Notes: generated by a model not told the origin, from the sequence alone. A stretch of DNA of 60,663 nt from Rhodospirillales bacterium (GCA_020638295.1 JACKIU010000005.1:1-60663), one strand, 5' to 3'. Positions 36,121 through 45,406 are shown, counted from the first letter of the stretch. A program made the numbers and translations.

Positions 36121-36399
36121 ATGTCGATTAGTCCGAATATTGCCGTGAAAAAGGCAAAAACAATTGAAGAATACGCCACGAAAAAGGGCGACACCGGTTC
36201 GCCGGAAGTTCAGGTTGCGATCCTGACCACCCGGATTAACGAGCTGTCCGAGCACATGCAGCAGCACAAAAAAGACTTCCATTCTCGCCGCGGCCTGCTG
36301 GCCATGGTCGCCAAGCGCCGTAAGTTGCTGGATTACCTGAAAGGCAAAGAGGAAGCGCGTTATCAGGATTTGATTAAACGTCTCGGCATCCGTCGTTAA
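36121..36399 (+). CDS. rpsO: 30S ribosomal protein S15
   Basis: A 92-residue S15 that binds 16S helix 22. The landmarks are DTGSPEVQVAILTTRI, HKKDFHSRRGLLAMV and the C-terminal DLIKRLGIRR. GAGG is 7 bases before the ATG. Two hairpins follow; in most relatives pnp comes next, whereas here about 2.2 kb with three other genes separates them. Confidence 0.97.
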   Translation: MSISPNIAVKKAKTIEEYATKKGDTGSPEVQVAILTTRINELSEHMQQHKKDFHSRRGLLAMVAKRRKLLDYLKGKEEARYQDLIKRLGIRR

Positions 36400-36445
36400 A
36401 AGAACTTTCAGCTTCAATACTTTGCCGCTTTACGGCAAAAACAAT

Positions 36446-36477
36446 GGGGACACAATGAGTCATTGTGCCCCCCGCCC
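36446..36477 (+). terminator. hairpin terminator after rpsO
   Basis: GGGG-A-CACAATGA pairs with TCATTGTG-CCCC (36446-36472), followed by a weak T-run. A separate TTTGCCG/CGGCAAA hairpin lies just before (36421-36439). The stem design repeats that of the nusA terminator. Confidence 0.6.
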
Positions 36478-36548
36478 TTTTAACACCGTTTTTTTCTTGC
36501 GTTTTTTTGATTAGTGGGCGTATGTTATGGCAAATTTTTGAGGTTGCA

Positions 36549-36938
36549 ATGAGAATAAAGAGTTTATTGCCGGTTTTTGCTTTATGTGCACCATCGGTTC
36601 TTTTGAACGGTTGTGCGACTATTGGTGAACGCTTTGAGAACACGACGCATATCCTCTCCGGGCATGAACAATGTGTTCAGGCTTACATTGATCGCGCGCG
36701 GGCTTTGCAAGAAGAGATTACGGGCGAAACGAGCACAATTGACGATGCTACCGATGCCGCGAGCTATGCTATGGGGGTTATTAATCTTTCTTCCCGTTTG
36801 CTTTATTCTTTCTTTTTTTCTGCCACAAAAGAACAAATTCAAGAAGCCCGTGATATTAACAATGGTCTCTGGATTTCAAAACGACATCCTTATGGTGTTC
36901 CCGGCATTGGTACTGAAACCTATACTCATTGCCGTTGA
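36549..36938 (+). CDS. small lipoprotein, unknown function
   Basis: A 129-residue predicted lipoprotein with lipobox LNGC at about residue 21. The mature part has a helical region with a hydrophobic stretch (INLSSRLLYSFFFSA) and ends with THCR. ATG 36549 gives a clean signal peptide; earlier in-frame starts do not. No family recognised. It converges with gpmA. Confidence 0.6.
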   Translation: MRIKSLLPVFALCAPSVLLNGCATIGERFENTTHILSGHEQCVQAYIDRARALQEEITGETSTIDDATDAASYAMGVINLSSRLLYSFFFSATKEQIQEARDINNGLWISKRHPYGVPGIGTETYTHCR

Positions 36939-36945
36939 TAGCCTT

Positions 36946-37581
36946 TTAAGCCGCCAGTTTTTCATTCAGGAAATAACGCGCCTTGATCGCGCCGTTCTCC
37001 AGTTCGAATACCAAGGGCTGGCCGGTGGGGATTTCCGCATCATTGATACTGTCCGGGGTTTCGACGCCGAGGATAATCAGCATGGCGCGCAGGGAGTTGC
37101 CGTGGGCGGCAATGAGAATGTTCCTGCCGTCATCCAGCAGCGGCTTGATATTGGCCTCGTAATACGGACGGACGCGATTTTCGACGACATCCTGCAGGCA
37201 TTCCCCGCCGGGCGGGCGCGTATCGTATGAGCGGCGCCAGATATGAACCTGCTCATCGCCGTATCTGGCGCGGGTTTCGTCCTTGTTCAGCCCGGTCAGC
37301 TCGCCATAGTCACGTTCGCGCAGATCATCATGGAAGGTCATCGTGTCGATCAGCTCGCCCTGCCCCGCGGCCTCCAGCGCCAGCCGCGCCGTGCGCCCCG
37401 CGCGGGTCAGTGTGCTGGTGAAGACCTGATCAAACGTAATCCCGGCTTGCTTAATCTGCTTACCGGCCTGACGGGCCTCTTCAACGCCTTTCTCAGACAA
37501 ATCCACATCGTGAAAGCCTGTGAATTTGTTTTCGAGGTTCCATTGGCTTTGACCGTGGCGGAGAAGGACGAGGATGTTCAT
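36946..37581 (-). CDS. gpmA: 2,3-bisphosphoglycerate-dependent phosphoglycerate mutase
   Basis: A 211-residue glycolytic mutase (3-PG to 2-PG). The phosphohistidine motif LRHGQSQWN has His9; ERDYGELTGLNKDE, RRSYDTRPPGGE and AAHGNSLRAM are the remaining active-site segments. It is slightly shorter than the E. coli enzyme, as is usual in alphaproteobacteria. Confidence 0.95.
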   Translation of the reverse strand: MNILVLLRHGQSQWNLENKFTGFHDVDLSEKGVEEARQAGKQIKQAGITFDQVFTSTLTRAGRTARLALEAAGQGELIDTMTFHDDLRERDYGELTGLNKDETRARYGDEQVHIWRRSYDTRPPGGECLQDVVENRVRPYYEANIKPLLDDGRNILIAAHGNSLRAMLIILGVETPDSINDAEIPTGQPLVFELENGAIKARYFLNEKLAA

Positions 37582-37627
37582 TTTGGTTCCTTTCTTGTTA
37601 AAATACCGATGTTTTTTATCTTTAAAC

Positions 37628-37680
37628 TACCAAGACACAAAGTACACCAAGATATTTTTTCTTGGTGCGTTTGGTGGTTT
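37628..37680. repeat. nested palindrome between gpmA and the next gene
   Basis: CACCAAG and CTTGGTG pair around an AT-rich loop, enclosed by an outer ACTACCAAG/TTTGGTGGTTT pairing. It may act as a bidirectional terminator or be a repeat. The rest of 37582-37796 holds a promoter (next entry). Confidence 0.5.
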
Positions 37681-37737
37681 AAATAGGAATTCTATTGAAA
37701 ACATCCATATTGAAACAAACAGGGTCAGTCGAAAAAC

Positions 37738-37766
37738 TTGACATATTTATTTTCATAATACATATT
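37738..37766 (+). promoter_or_regulatory. candidate sigma-70 promoter
   Basis: TTGACA (37738-37743), a 17-base spacer and CATATT (37761-37766). It lies 31 bases before the start of the gene at 37797. Confidence 0.55.
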
Positions 37767-37796
37767 GTGCTCCGAAGCAATAACGGAGAAACAACA

Positions 37797-38264
37797 ATGC
37801 TTGGCGTAGTTTGCAATGAAAAATCGACAAATGTGGAAACACTGAAATACAGTTCAGACAATTGGGCTTTAGCCCAATATCACACGGACACGGAAGATCA
37901 GGTTATTTTTGTAAAAAAATGGCGCAGTGCCAAGGGTGAAAACCTCTATGCTGTAGCTATCGTAGACTTGGAAAAAACAGACATCACACAAAGAAGCCCT
38001 ACTATATGGGCTATCCCCGTTGGCAATATTTTCTCTTTATTGCCAGATTACAGATATTCAGACCACAGATCATTTCCGTATTTAACACCTTCTTCTCAAA
38101 GGGATGATGCTCGCAATTTTCCTGTGCTGGTTGACGAATCTCCTTTTCTTCACATGCTTTCGGACCTTTTTCAGCCGAACAAGCCAATCTTTTTGCAATG
38201 TCATAGGAGAAGGCGTAATAGAAAGAGACGCGACAAGAAGAATCGAAAGATATCCACAAAATAG
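37797..38264 (+). CDS. protein of unknown function with own promoter
   Basis: A 155-residue protein starting MLGVVCNEKS, with GGAG 8 bases upstream and a promoter before it. There is no signal peptide or membrane segment. The last 25 residues are abnormally basic (RRRRNRKRRDKKNRK), while the +1 frame there reads a more protein-like sequence (VIGEGVIERDATRRIERYPQ), so a frameshift near 38190 is possible. No family recognised; AT-rich compared with its neighbours. Confidence 0.45.
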   Translation: MLGVVCNEKSTNVETLKYSSDNWALAQYHTDTEDQVIFVKKWRSAKGENLYAVAIVDLEKTDITQRSPTIWAIPVGNIFSLLPDYRYSDHRSFPYLTPSSQRDDARNFPVLVDESPFLHMLSDLFQPNKPIFLQCHRRRRNRKRRDKKNRKISTK

Positions 38265-38410
38265 TCCGTCCGGAGGAGCGCCTGCGTAAATCAATGTTGA
38301 CCGGTGTCCGTCTGTGATTTCCAAACATTCCTTTGACTTTCGCGGCGGATCATGCCACTCTACGCGCAATGAAAGAACTTGTGAGGTTGACCGTTGGCAG
38401 AGGTTGGATG

Positions 38411-38467
38411 ATTAGAGGTTAGATGATTGGAATACGTTCCAATCCTCTAACTCAATTTCTAACCTCC
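38411..38467. repeat. palindrome upstream of pnp
   Basis: GATTGGAA (38425-38432) and TTCCAATC (38437-38444) pair perfectly around TACG, enclosed by GGTTAGA and TCTAACC. It could be a regulatory stem in the pnp leader. Confidence 0.5.
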
Positions 38468-38510
38468 ATTTCACAGTCCACCCCACAAAATTTCCCACAA
38501 CATTCATAAT

Positions 38511-38600
38511 GTCATCCCGAGCGTAGTCGAGGGATCTTTGTTTGTATTTGAATGAAAAGATCTCTCCACTTCGCAGCGATGCTGCTTCGGTCGAGATGAC
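38511..38600. repeat. dispersed palindromic repeat (GTCATCCCGA...TCGAGATGAC)
   Basis: A 90-bp element bounded by GTCATCCCGA and TCGAGATGAC, with inner GAGGGATCT/AGATCTCTC arms. It ends 29 bases before the pnp start. The remainder of 38265-38629 contains the palindrome at 38411 and no supported gene. Confidence 0.65.
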
Positions 38601-38629
38601 ACAAAACAGACACATGAAAGGTAAAATAC

Positions 38630-40741
38630 ATGTTTAAAGTTTATCGCAAAGATATTGATCTTGCAGGAAAAACACTCACCCTTGAAACGGGTAAAATTGC
38701 GCGTCAGGCCGATGGCGCCGTACTCGCCACGATGGGCGAAACCTCGGTTCTGTGCTGCGTCACCGCCGCCAAGACCGTCAAAGAAGGGCAGGATTTTTTC
38801 CCGCTGTCGGTTCATTATCAGGAAAAAACCTATGCCGCCGGGAAAATTCCGGGCGGCTTTTTTAAACGCGAGGCCAAGCCGAGCGACAAGGAAACGCTGA
38901 CAAGTCGTTTGATCGACCGTCCGATCCGCCCGCTGTTCCCGAAAGGGTTTCTGAACGAAGTTCAGGTGATTGCGACAGTGATTTCGCACGATCTTGAAAA
39001 CGATCCGGATATGGTCGCGATGTGCGGCGTGTCGGCGGCGCTGACAATTTCGGGCATTCCGTTTATGGGGCCGATCGGCGGGGCGCGCGTCGGTTACAAA
39101 GATGGCGCATATATCATCAACCCGGCGATGGCCGAAGTGGCCGAAGGCGATCTGGACCTCGTGGTCGCCGGAACGCATGAAGGCGTTTTGATGGTTGAAT
39201 CCGAAGCGCAGGAACTGGGCGAAGATATCATGCTCAGCGCGGTGAAAGCCGGTCATGAAGCCTATCAAAGCGTCATCAACGGCATTATCGAACTGGCCGA
39301 AATGTGCGCGAAGGAGCCCTGGGATATTGCCGAGACGCCGGATGCCCTTAAGCAGCTGGAAGCGGACATCAAGAGCAAATATGCGTCGGATGTTGAAAAA
39401 GCTTACTCTATTACCGACAAGCTGGAGCGTCAGGCTGCCGTCGGCGCGGTGCGTGAAGCCGCTATCGAAGCCTTCACAAACGAAGAGAGCGGCATTGACG
39501 CTAATACGATTACCGCGAAATTCAAATCCCTCGAAGCCGATGTGGTCCGCGGGGCGATTTTGAAAACCGGCGGACGGATTGACGGGCGAGACACGAAAAC
39601 GGTGCGCCCGATTGTGGCCGAGGTTGGCGTGTTGCCGCGTACGCACGGCTCCGCCCTGTTTACCCGCGGGGAAACGCAGGCACTGGTCGTGACCACTCTG
39701 GAACCGGACAGGATGAGCAGATCATCGATGCGCTGGAAGGTGAATATAGAGAGCCGTTCCTGCTGCATTACAACTTTCCGCCCTACTCTGTCGGCGAGGC
39801 TGGCGCATGGGCCTCCGGTCGTCGCGAGATCGGCCACGGCAAGCTGGCATGGCGCGCGATTCACCTGCTGCTCCCTCTGCGGAAGATTTCCTTATACGAT
39901 GCGGGTAGTTTCCGAAATCACAGAATCCAACGGCTCGTCCTCGATGGCGACCGTGTGCGGAACGTCTTTGTCTTTGATGGATGCGGGCGTACCGCTGAAG
40001 GCGCTGGTGGCTGGATCGCCATGGGCCTGATCAAGGAAGGAAATGATTTTGCCGTGCTGTCCGACATTCTGGGCGATGAAGATCATCTGGGCGATATGGA
40101 TTCTTTAGTGGCCGAACGGCCGAAGGTGTGACCTCTTTGCAGATGGATATCAAGATCACCTCCATCACCTTCGATATCATGAGCCAAGCCTGGCGCAGGC
40201 CAAGGACGGGCGTTTGCACATTCTGGGCGAGATGGCCAGGCGTCACCGAGGCGCGGGCCGAACTCAACGAGCATGCGCCGCAGATCGTCTCGATCACCAT
40301 TCCGACCGACAAGATCCGTGACGTGATCGGAACCGGCGGGAAAGTCATCCGCGAAATTATCGAGGCGACCGACACCAAGATCGATATCGACGATGACGGT
40401 ACGGTCAAAGTGGCCGCGACCAACAAAGAGAATATCGATAAGGCCATCGACTGGATCAAAGGTTCGACCGATGAGCCGAAGTCGGCAAAGTCTATAACGG
40501 CAGGTCGTGAAGACCGTTGATTTCGGCGCGTTTGTGAATTTTATGGGCGCGAAAGACGGTCTGGTTCACATTTCCGAGCTGCAAAACGCCCGCACGGCCA
40601 ACACGACCGACGTGGTCAATGAGGGCGACGAGGTTAAAGTCCTGCTGCGGCATTGATGATCGCGGCAAGATCGCTTCCATGAAGCGCGTCGATCAGGAAA
40701 CCGGCGAAGAAATCAAAAAAGAAGAGGAAGACGCTGCTTAA
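38630..40741 (+). pseudogene. pnp: polyribonucleotide nucleotidyltransferase, multiply frameshifted as written
   Basis: PNPase degrades RNA 3' to 5' in the degradosome. The first 355 or so codons are intact (first RNase PH domain, helical domain). From about 39701 the frame breaks repeatedly; segments of the second PH domain (EYREPFLLHYNFPPYSVGEAG, MATVCGTSLSLMDAGVPLK), the KH domain (PTDKIRDVIGTGGKVIREII) and the S1 domain (VVKTVDFGAFVNFMGAKDGL) appear in different frames up to the stop at 40741. Each break needs only one added base, usually in a doubled or tripled letter. Total length fits a normal 700-residue PNPase. Sequence error is the best explanation. Confidence 0.85.
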
Positions 40742-40769
40742 GCGCTCTTTTCATTAAACGAAATTAGAG

Positions 40770-40797
40770 TGCCCGCTTTATTTGCGGGCATTCTTTA
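40770..40797 (+). terminator. intrinsic terminator after pnp
   Basis: TGCCCGC (40770-40776) pairs with GCGGGCA (40784-40790), followed by TTCTTTATT. Confidence 0.8.
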
Positions 40798-40813
40798 TTG
40801 TAAGGATAACATT

Positions 40814-41560
40814 ATGGCACTGAAACTCCCCCAAATTATCGGTCATCGCGGCTGCGCGGCTTATGCGCCGGAAAATACGCTGGAAGGGTTGCATACGGCG
40901 GCGGATATGGGCGTGGAATGGGTGGAGTTCGATGTGAAGCTGACCAAGGATCAGGTGCCGATCCTGTTTCATGATGAGGATTTAGAGCGCACAACCAACG
41001 GCAGCGGCGCGGTAAAAGACTTCACGCTGACCGAACTGAAGGAGCTGGATGCGGGGAGCTGGTTTTCCGACGGGTTCTTCGGCGTTTGTATCCCAACGCT
41101 GGAGCAGGCTGTGGATGTGTTGATCGAACGGGATTTGGGCGTCAATGTCGAAATCAAGCCCTGCCCCGGCCGGGAAAAGGAAACTGCGGAAGTTGTGCTG
41201 GATGTGCTTTCGGGCATTTGGGACGATCATGAGCGGTTGCTCATTTCCTCGTTCCAGCATGTGTGTCTGGAAACGGCGCTGGATATGGCGGCGGATTGGC
41301 ATCGCGGATTTTTATTACCGGAAGAATGGCCGGAAAACTGGCAGGAACTGGCGGAATATTTGCAGGTTTCGAGCGTGAATCTGGACGGGCGGACCTGCAC
41401 ACGGGAACAAGTCGAGCAAGCTTTGGAATTGGAAAAACCGGTGCTGGCTTATACGATCAACGACCCGGACCGCGCGCGCTTCTTACAAAGCTGGGGCGTG
41501 GATGGATTTTTCACCGATGCGCCCGATGCACTGCAGGACGGGCTGTTTAGTGTGCATTGA
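40814..41560 (+). CDS. glycerophosphodiester phosphodiesterase
   Basis: A 248-residue cytoplasmic GDPD (UgpQ-type), which hydrolyses glycerophosphodiesters to glycerol-3-phosphate and an alcohol. The active-site segment IIGHRGCAAYAPENTLEG carries His11, Arg12, Glu20 and Asn21; EFDVKLTKDQ supplies metal ligands; NVEIKP and a late YTINDPD fit the TIM-barrel family. GGA lies before ATG 40814, preferred over 40769, which overlaps the pnp terminator. No signal peptide. Confidence 0.92.
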   Translation: MALKLPQIIGHRGCAAYAPENTLEGLHTAADMGVEWVEFDVKLTKDQVPILFHDEDLERTTNGSGAVKDFTLTELKELDAGSWFSDGFFGVCIPTLEQAVDVLIERDLGVNVEIKPCPGREKETAEVVLDVLSGIWDDHERLLISSFQHVCLETALDMAADWHRGFLLPEEWPENWQELAEYLQVSSVNLDGRTCTREQVEQALELEKPVLAYTINDPDRARFLQSWGVDGFFTDAPDALQDGLFSVH

Positions 41561-42553
41561 TTATTTATTTTTCAAAAACTCATCTGCTGACATAGGAAGA
41601 CTTATGCCCCCTTCCAGTTCATCAGAACTATAATCGTAATCATATTCTTCTGAATAGTCAGCCTCGCTTAAACCCTCTTTCACCCCCTTCATAAATTCGG
41701 TTGCACCCGTTACACCGATAATCAGGATGTAAAGAACAATGAGTGAAACAAAGCTCATTCTTGGCGTAAACAGTGCTAACCCCCATGCAAAAGGGTTACG
41801 CCGTGGAAGATTTTTGGCGCCATCATCGCTAGATATCATAGCCAATCTCCTCGTCATCCATGGATAGTCGGCGATAATTTCATGGTAGGACATCCAAAAC
41901 CCTTTGGTATACTTATTCTGATCCAGCAACGCCGCCATATTGATGTCTTTCCAACGCCGACCACCTACAACGAGAGCTGACATAGCTTTCATGGCCGCTT
42001 CCCGAGATCTGCAGCAATACATACCGTGTTTATCACATGTGACTTCACGTGCCCGTGAATATCCTGCTCCAAGTAGCGGCAACCATGAAACAAGAAGGAA
42101 AACCGGTCCCCAAATCAGATGATTGCGTTTTATGTGACCAAGTTCATGGCCGATATAAAACTTGATAGCCTCCGGCTCTTCTTCCAATGCATCGACTATA
42201 TCGGAGAATAACACCACATAGTGCCGTTTCAAAAATCGTGTTGCCAGAGCATTAAATATGCCATCGGCATGTATCAGGATAATTGTCGGTTCCTTGGTTA
42301 TCTCTAATTTCCGGCAGCATTCCTGAAACATTGCGTAAAGATCCGGAAATTGTTGCGGTGTAACGATCGCCCCTGAACCTTTTAGATAGGAAATAAAACC
42401 AGACTGGGCGAAAAGATAAAGTATAAAGCCAAGAGCAACAAAAATAAGGGCTACACCAAATGTTCCTATAATGAGCGCGGCCCAAGTTATGCAGCCTAAA
42501 ACAGCCAAAACCGTAAAAAGGATTTTCTCATTTTTATCGACCAATTTTTCCAT
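41561..42553 (-). CDS. M48 family membrane metalloprotease
   Basis: A 330-residue zinc protease. Two membrane helices at the N-terminus (about 12-50), the zinc motif HELGH at 136-140 (YIGHELGHIKRNH), a hydrophobic segment just after it, and a C-terminal helix (about 265-290) before an acidic tail. The domain order resembles HtpX-like proteases that remove damaged membrane proteins, though the tail and spacing differ. It ends at the stop of the GDPD gene (convergent, adjacent). It is somewhat AT-richer than its neighbours. Confidence 0.8.
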   Translation of the reverse strand: MEKLVDKNEKILFTVLAVLGCITWAALIIGTFGVALIFVALGFILYLFAQSGFISYLKGSGAIVTPQQFPDLYAMFQECCRKLEITKEPTIILIHADGIFNALATRFLKRHYVVLFSDIVDALEEEPEAIKFYIGHELGHIKRNHLIWGPVFLLVSWLPLLGAGYSRAREVTCDKHGMYCCRSREAAMKAMSALVVGGRRWKDINMAALLDQNKYTKGFWMSYHEIIADYPWMTRRLAMISSDDGAKNLPRRNPFAWGLALFTPRMSFVSLIVLYILIIGVTGATEFMKGVKEGLSEADYSEEYDYDYSSDELEGGISLPMSADEFLKNK

Positions 42554-42583
42554 ATTTTTTCCTTATTCTTTCCAATATTCAAC

Positions 42584-43384
42584 TTACAATTTACCCAAAG
42601 CCTCATGCGGGGCCATGCCCATGGCGTTGAATCCGCAATCGACATAGTGGGTTTCGCCAGTCACAGCACTGGACAGGTCGGAGAGCAGGTAGAGAGCGGT
42701 TCCCCCCAGTTCATCAAGCTCTACCGGTCTACGTAAAGGCGCGGCGGCGTTGCAATATTTAAACGTCGTGCGGGAACCGCCAATCACCGCGCCGGCCAGT
42801 GTGCGCATCGGTCCGGCGCTGATCGCGTTCACACGCACTCCTTCGGGGCCGAGATCGGCGGCGAGATAGCGGGTGGAGGCTTCCAGCGCGGCCTTGGCCA
42901 CGCCCATGACGTTATAATTCGGCATGACTTTTTCCGCGCCGTAATAGGTGAGTGTGAGCGCGCTGCCGCCCTCTTTCATTAATTCCTTGGCCCGGCGCAT
43001 CACGGAGGTGAAGGAATAGCATGAGATATGCATGGTTTTCAGAAAGTTATCCAGCGTGGTATCCACATAACGGCCCTGCAGCTCATTCTTATCGGAATAG
43101 GCGATGGCATGGACGAGAAAATCAAGCCCGCCCCATTTATCCTCAAGGGTGGAAAAAACTTGATCAAGGTTATCCTCATTGGTCACATCGCAATCGATGA
43201 GAATATCCGAGCCGAGGCTTTCCGCCAGAGGCTTGACGCGTTTACCAAAGGCCTCCCCCTGATAGGTAAAGGCCATTTCAGCACCGGCTTCGTGCAGGGA
43301 TTTGGCCATACCCCAAGCGATGGAGTGGTCGTTGGCCACGCCCATAATAAGACCTTTTTTACCTTTCATGAATTCTGAATGCAT
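42584..43384 (-). CDS. fabI: enoyl-ACP reductase (NADH), FabI type
   Basis: A 266-residue short-chain dehydrogenase-fold enzyme for the last step of fatty-acid elongation. The cofactor motif GVANDHSIAWG, the catalytic TYYGAEKVMPNYNVMGVAKAALE region with Tyr and Lys, and the SAGPMRTLAG segment are FabI signatures. It starts 5 bases after fabB, so the two are one operon. Confidence 0.95.
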   Translation of the reverse strand: MHSEFMKGKKGLIMGVANDHSIAWGMAKSLHEAGAEMAFTYQGEAFGKRVKPLAESLGSDILIDCDVTNEDNLDQVFSTLEDKWGGLDFLVHAIAYSDKNELQGRYVDTTLDNFLKTMHISCYSFTSVMRRAKELMKEGGSALTLTYYGAEKVMPNYNVMGVAKAALEASTRYLAADLGPEGVRVNAISAGPMRTLAGAVIGGSRTTFKYCNAAAPLRRPVELDELGGTALYLLSDLSSAVTGETHYVDCGFNAMGMAPHEALGKL

Positions 43385-43389
43385 TGTCG

Positions 43390-44631
43390 TTAATCCTTAA
43401 ACTTGCTCATTGCCAGCGTACAGTTGGTGCCACCAAAGCCGAAACTGTTGGAGATCACAGTTTCGTGGTTGACGTCATCAACGCGGTCCCTCGCGATCGG
43501 CATACCGGTCGCGCCTTCGTCAAGATTTTCGATATTGATGGATGGGGCAACGAAGTTATGCTGCATCATCAGCAGGGAATAGATCGCCTCCTGCACCCCT
43601 GTGCCGCCCAGTGAGTGGCCGGTCATCGATTTGGTCGCGCTGATATGAGGCATGGCCTGATCGAGAGGTTCGAAGACCTCCTTAATCGCGTTTATTTCGG
43701 TGATGTCACCCACAGGCGTTGAGGTGCCGTGCGTATTGATATAGGTCACCGGGGTTTTGATGGCGGACAGCGCCTGTTTCATGCAGCGCACGGCCCCTTC
43801 CCCGCTGGGTGCCACCATATCGGCGCCGTCGGAGGTTGCGCCATAACCGGTGATTTCAGCGTAGATTTTGGCACCGCGGGCCTTGGCATGTTCCAGCTCT
43901 TCCAGAACCAGAATTCCGCCGCCACCGGCAATGACGAAACCGTCGCGATCTGCATCATAGGCACGGGCGGCCTTTTCAGGGGTATCGTTATATTTCGAAC
44001 TCATTGCCCCCATAGCGTCAAAGAGAACGGAAAGCGTCCAGTCGAGTTCTTCTCCGCCGCCGGCGAACATGATGTCCTGTTTACCCCACTGGATCATTTC
44101 TGCGGCATTGCCGATGCAGTGGGACGAAGTTGAACAGGCTGAGGAGATTGAATAATTCACGCCCTTGATCTGGAAGTTGGTTGCCGCAGTGGCCGATGTG
44201 GTCGAACACATCGCCTTGGGCACAGCGAACGGGCCAACGCGCTTGGGGCCTTTTTCGCGGGTAACGTCTGCGGCGGCAACCTGCGCGCGGGTTGACGGCC
44301 CGCCGGAGCCGACAATGATGCCGGTGCGCTCATTGGAGATCTCGGATTGCTCCAGCCCGGCATCTTTTATCGCCTGTTCCATCGACAGGTGCACATAGCC
44401 GGCGGCATCGCCCATGAAGCGCCACAGGCGTTTATCGATATTTTCGGCCAGATCAATGTTCGGCTTGCCATGCACCTGCGAGCGGAAGCCCAGTTCGGCA
44501 TAGTCCGGCGCAGCGGTGATGCCGGACTTACCAGCTTTTAGGCTTTCCAGCGCTTCGTCCTGATTATTCCCGATGCAGGAGATAATCCCCAATCCCGTGA
44601 TAACGACACGTTTTTTCTGAAAATCTATCAT
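43390..44631 (-). CDS. fabB: beta-ketoacyl-ACP synthase I
   Basis: A 413-residue condensing enzyme. The catalytic triad is Cys166 (SSACSTSSH), His301 (INTHGTSTPVGD) and His339 (SMTGHSLGG). With fabA it makes unsaturated fatty acids. In relatives fabA usually lies immediately upstream; here a plus-strand methyltransferase-like gene is lodged between them (44731-45400). Confidence 0.95.
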   Translation of the reverse strand: MIDFQKKRVVITGLGIISCIGNNQDEALESLKAGKSGITAAPDYAELGFRSQVHGKPNIDLAENIDKRLWRFMGDAAGYVHLSMEQAIKDAGLEQSEISNERTGIIVGSGGPSTRAQVAAADVTREKGPKRVGPFAVPKAMCSTTSATAATNFQIKGVNYSISSACSTSSHCIGNAAEMIQWGKQDIMFAGGGEELDWTLSVLFDAMGAMSSKYNDTPEKAARAYDADRDGFVIAGGGGILVLEELEHAKARGAKIYAEITGYGATSDGADMVAPSGEGAVRCMKQALSAIKTPVTYINTHGTSTPVGDITEINAIKEVFEPLDQAMPHISATKSMTGHSLGGTGVQEAIYSLLMMQHNFVAPSINIENLDEGATGMPIARDRVDDVNHETVISNSFGFGGTNCTLAMSKFKD

Positions 44632-44677
44632 GGCGCTTTTTTACTGTTTTACTTCTTTAAAGTCACGCAATACTTTA

Positions 44678-44706
44678 TTGACATAATTTATAATTTTTGC
44701 TATCAC
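44678..44706 (+). promoter_or_regulatory. candidate promoter of the methyltransferase-like gene
   Basis: TTGACA (44678-44683), a 17-base spacer, then a weak -10 TATCAC (44701-44706). ATG 44731 follows, with GAGG upstream. Confidence 0.4.
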
Positions 44707-44730
44707 ACCTACGAACAGAGGTAAAAATAG

Positions 44731-45400
44731 ATGCCTTTAAAGCATAGAATTGTGACTACAGTTACATGTCTTACAAAGTGTTTTCGGCCCGTTGCTCTTG
44801 GGAGTACACCATATATGAGTAAGCGTGAGCGGGATGCATTTTCAAACCTTTTGTGCGCTGCTGATACTTATGTTGAGTATGGCTGTTGTTGAGTATGGCT
44901 GTGGCGGAAGCGCTCCTCTTGCCTTGGAGCGTAGTAAACGCGTTGTTTCCGTAGACAATGACGAGCGCTATATTTCGCTTCTTAAAAAGCGCTTTTTAGA
45001 CCATTCAGGTTTTTCAGCACTTTATCGCAGTCTTGGCCCGTCAGGGGCTTGGGGATACCCTGTCTTTACTTTTAATAACGCAGCCTTTCGACAGAAAGCT
45101 AACGCTTATATTTCCGCTCCATGGGACGAACTGGATGCTGAAAGACAAAAGCCAGATCTTGTCCTTGTAGATGGCCGCTTTAGAGTGGCGAGTATTTTAC
45201 ACTCCCTGAAAAGAGCTAACGGACATGACACAACTTTCTTTTTGCATGATTATGAAGAGCGGCCTTTTTATGGCGTCATTCGACCGTTTATAGACGTTTT
45301 AGAGCATGTTGACTCGGCTTTAATTTTTAGAAGAAACTTAAATTGCGTACCTGAATCTATGGCAAATATTGAGCAGCAATATGTTGCTGATTACCGATAG
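44731..45400 (+). pseudogene. SAM-methyltransferase-like gene broken by a 16-bp tandem duplication
   Basis: Reading from ATG 44731 gives 53 residues ending ADTYVEYGCC and a TGA at 44890. The rest continues in another frame from 44903 (GGSAPLALERSKRVVSVDNDERYISLL) to 45400. The break is a perfect duplication: TGTTGAGTATGGCTGT at 44871-44886 and again at 44887-44902. With one copy the protein reads VEYGCGGS, a SAM-binding glycine motif, then LVLVDGRFRVASILHSL and FFLHDYEERPFY. That would be about 217 residues, probably a class I methyltransferase-like protein of unknown target. It is AT-rich, on the strand opposite to fabA/fabB, and looks acquired. Confidence 0.7.
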
Positions 45401-45406
45401 ACGTCT

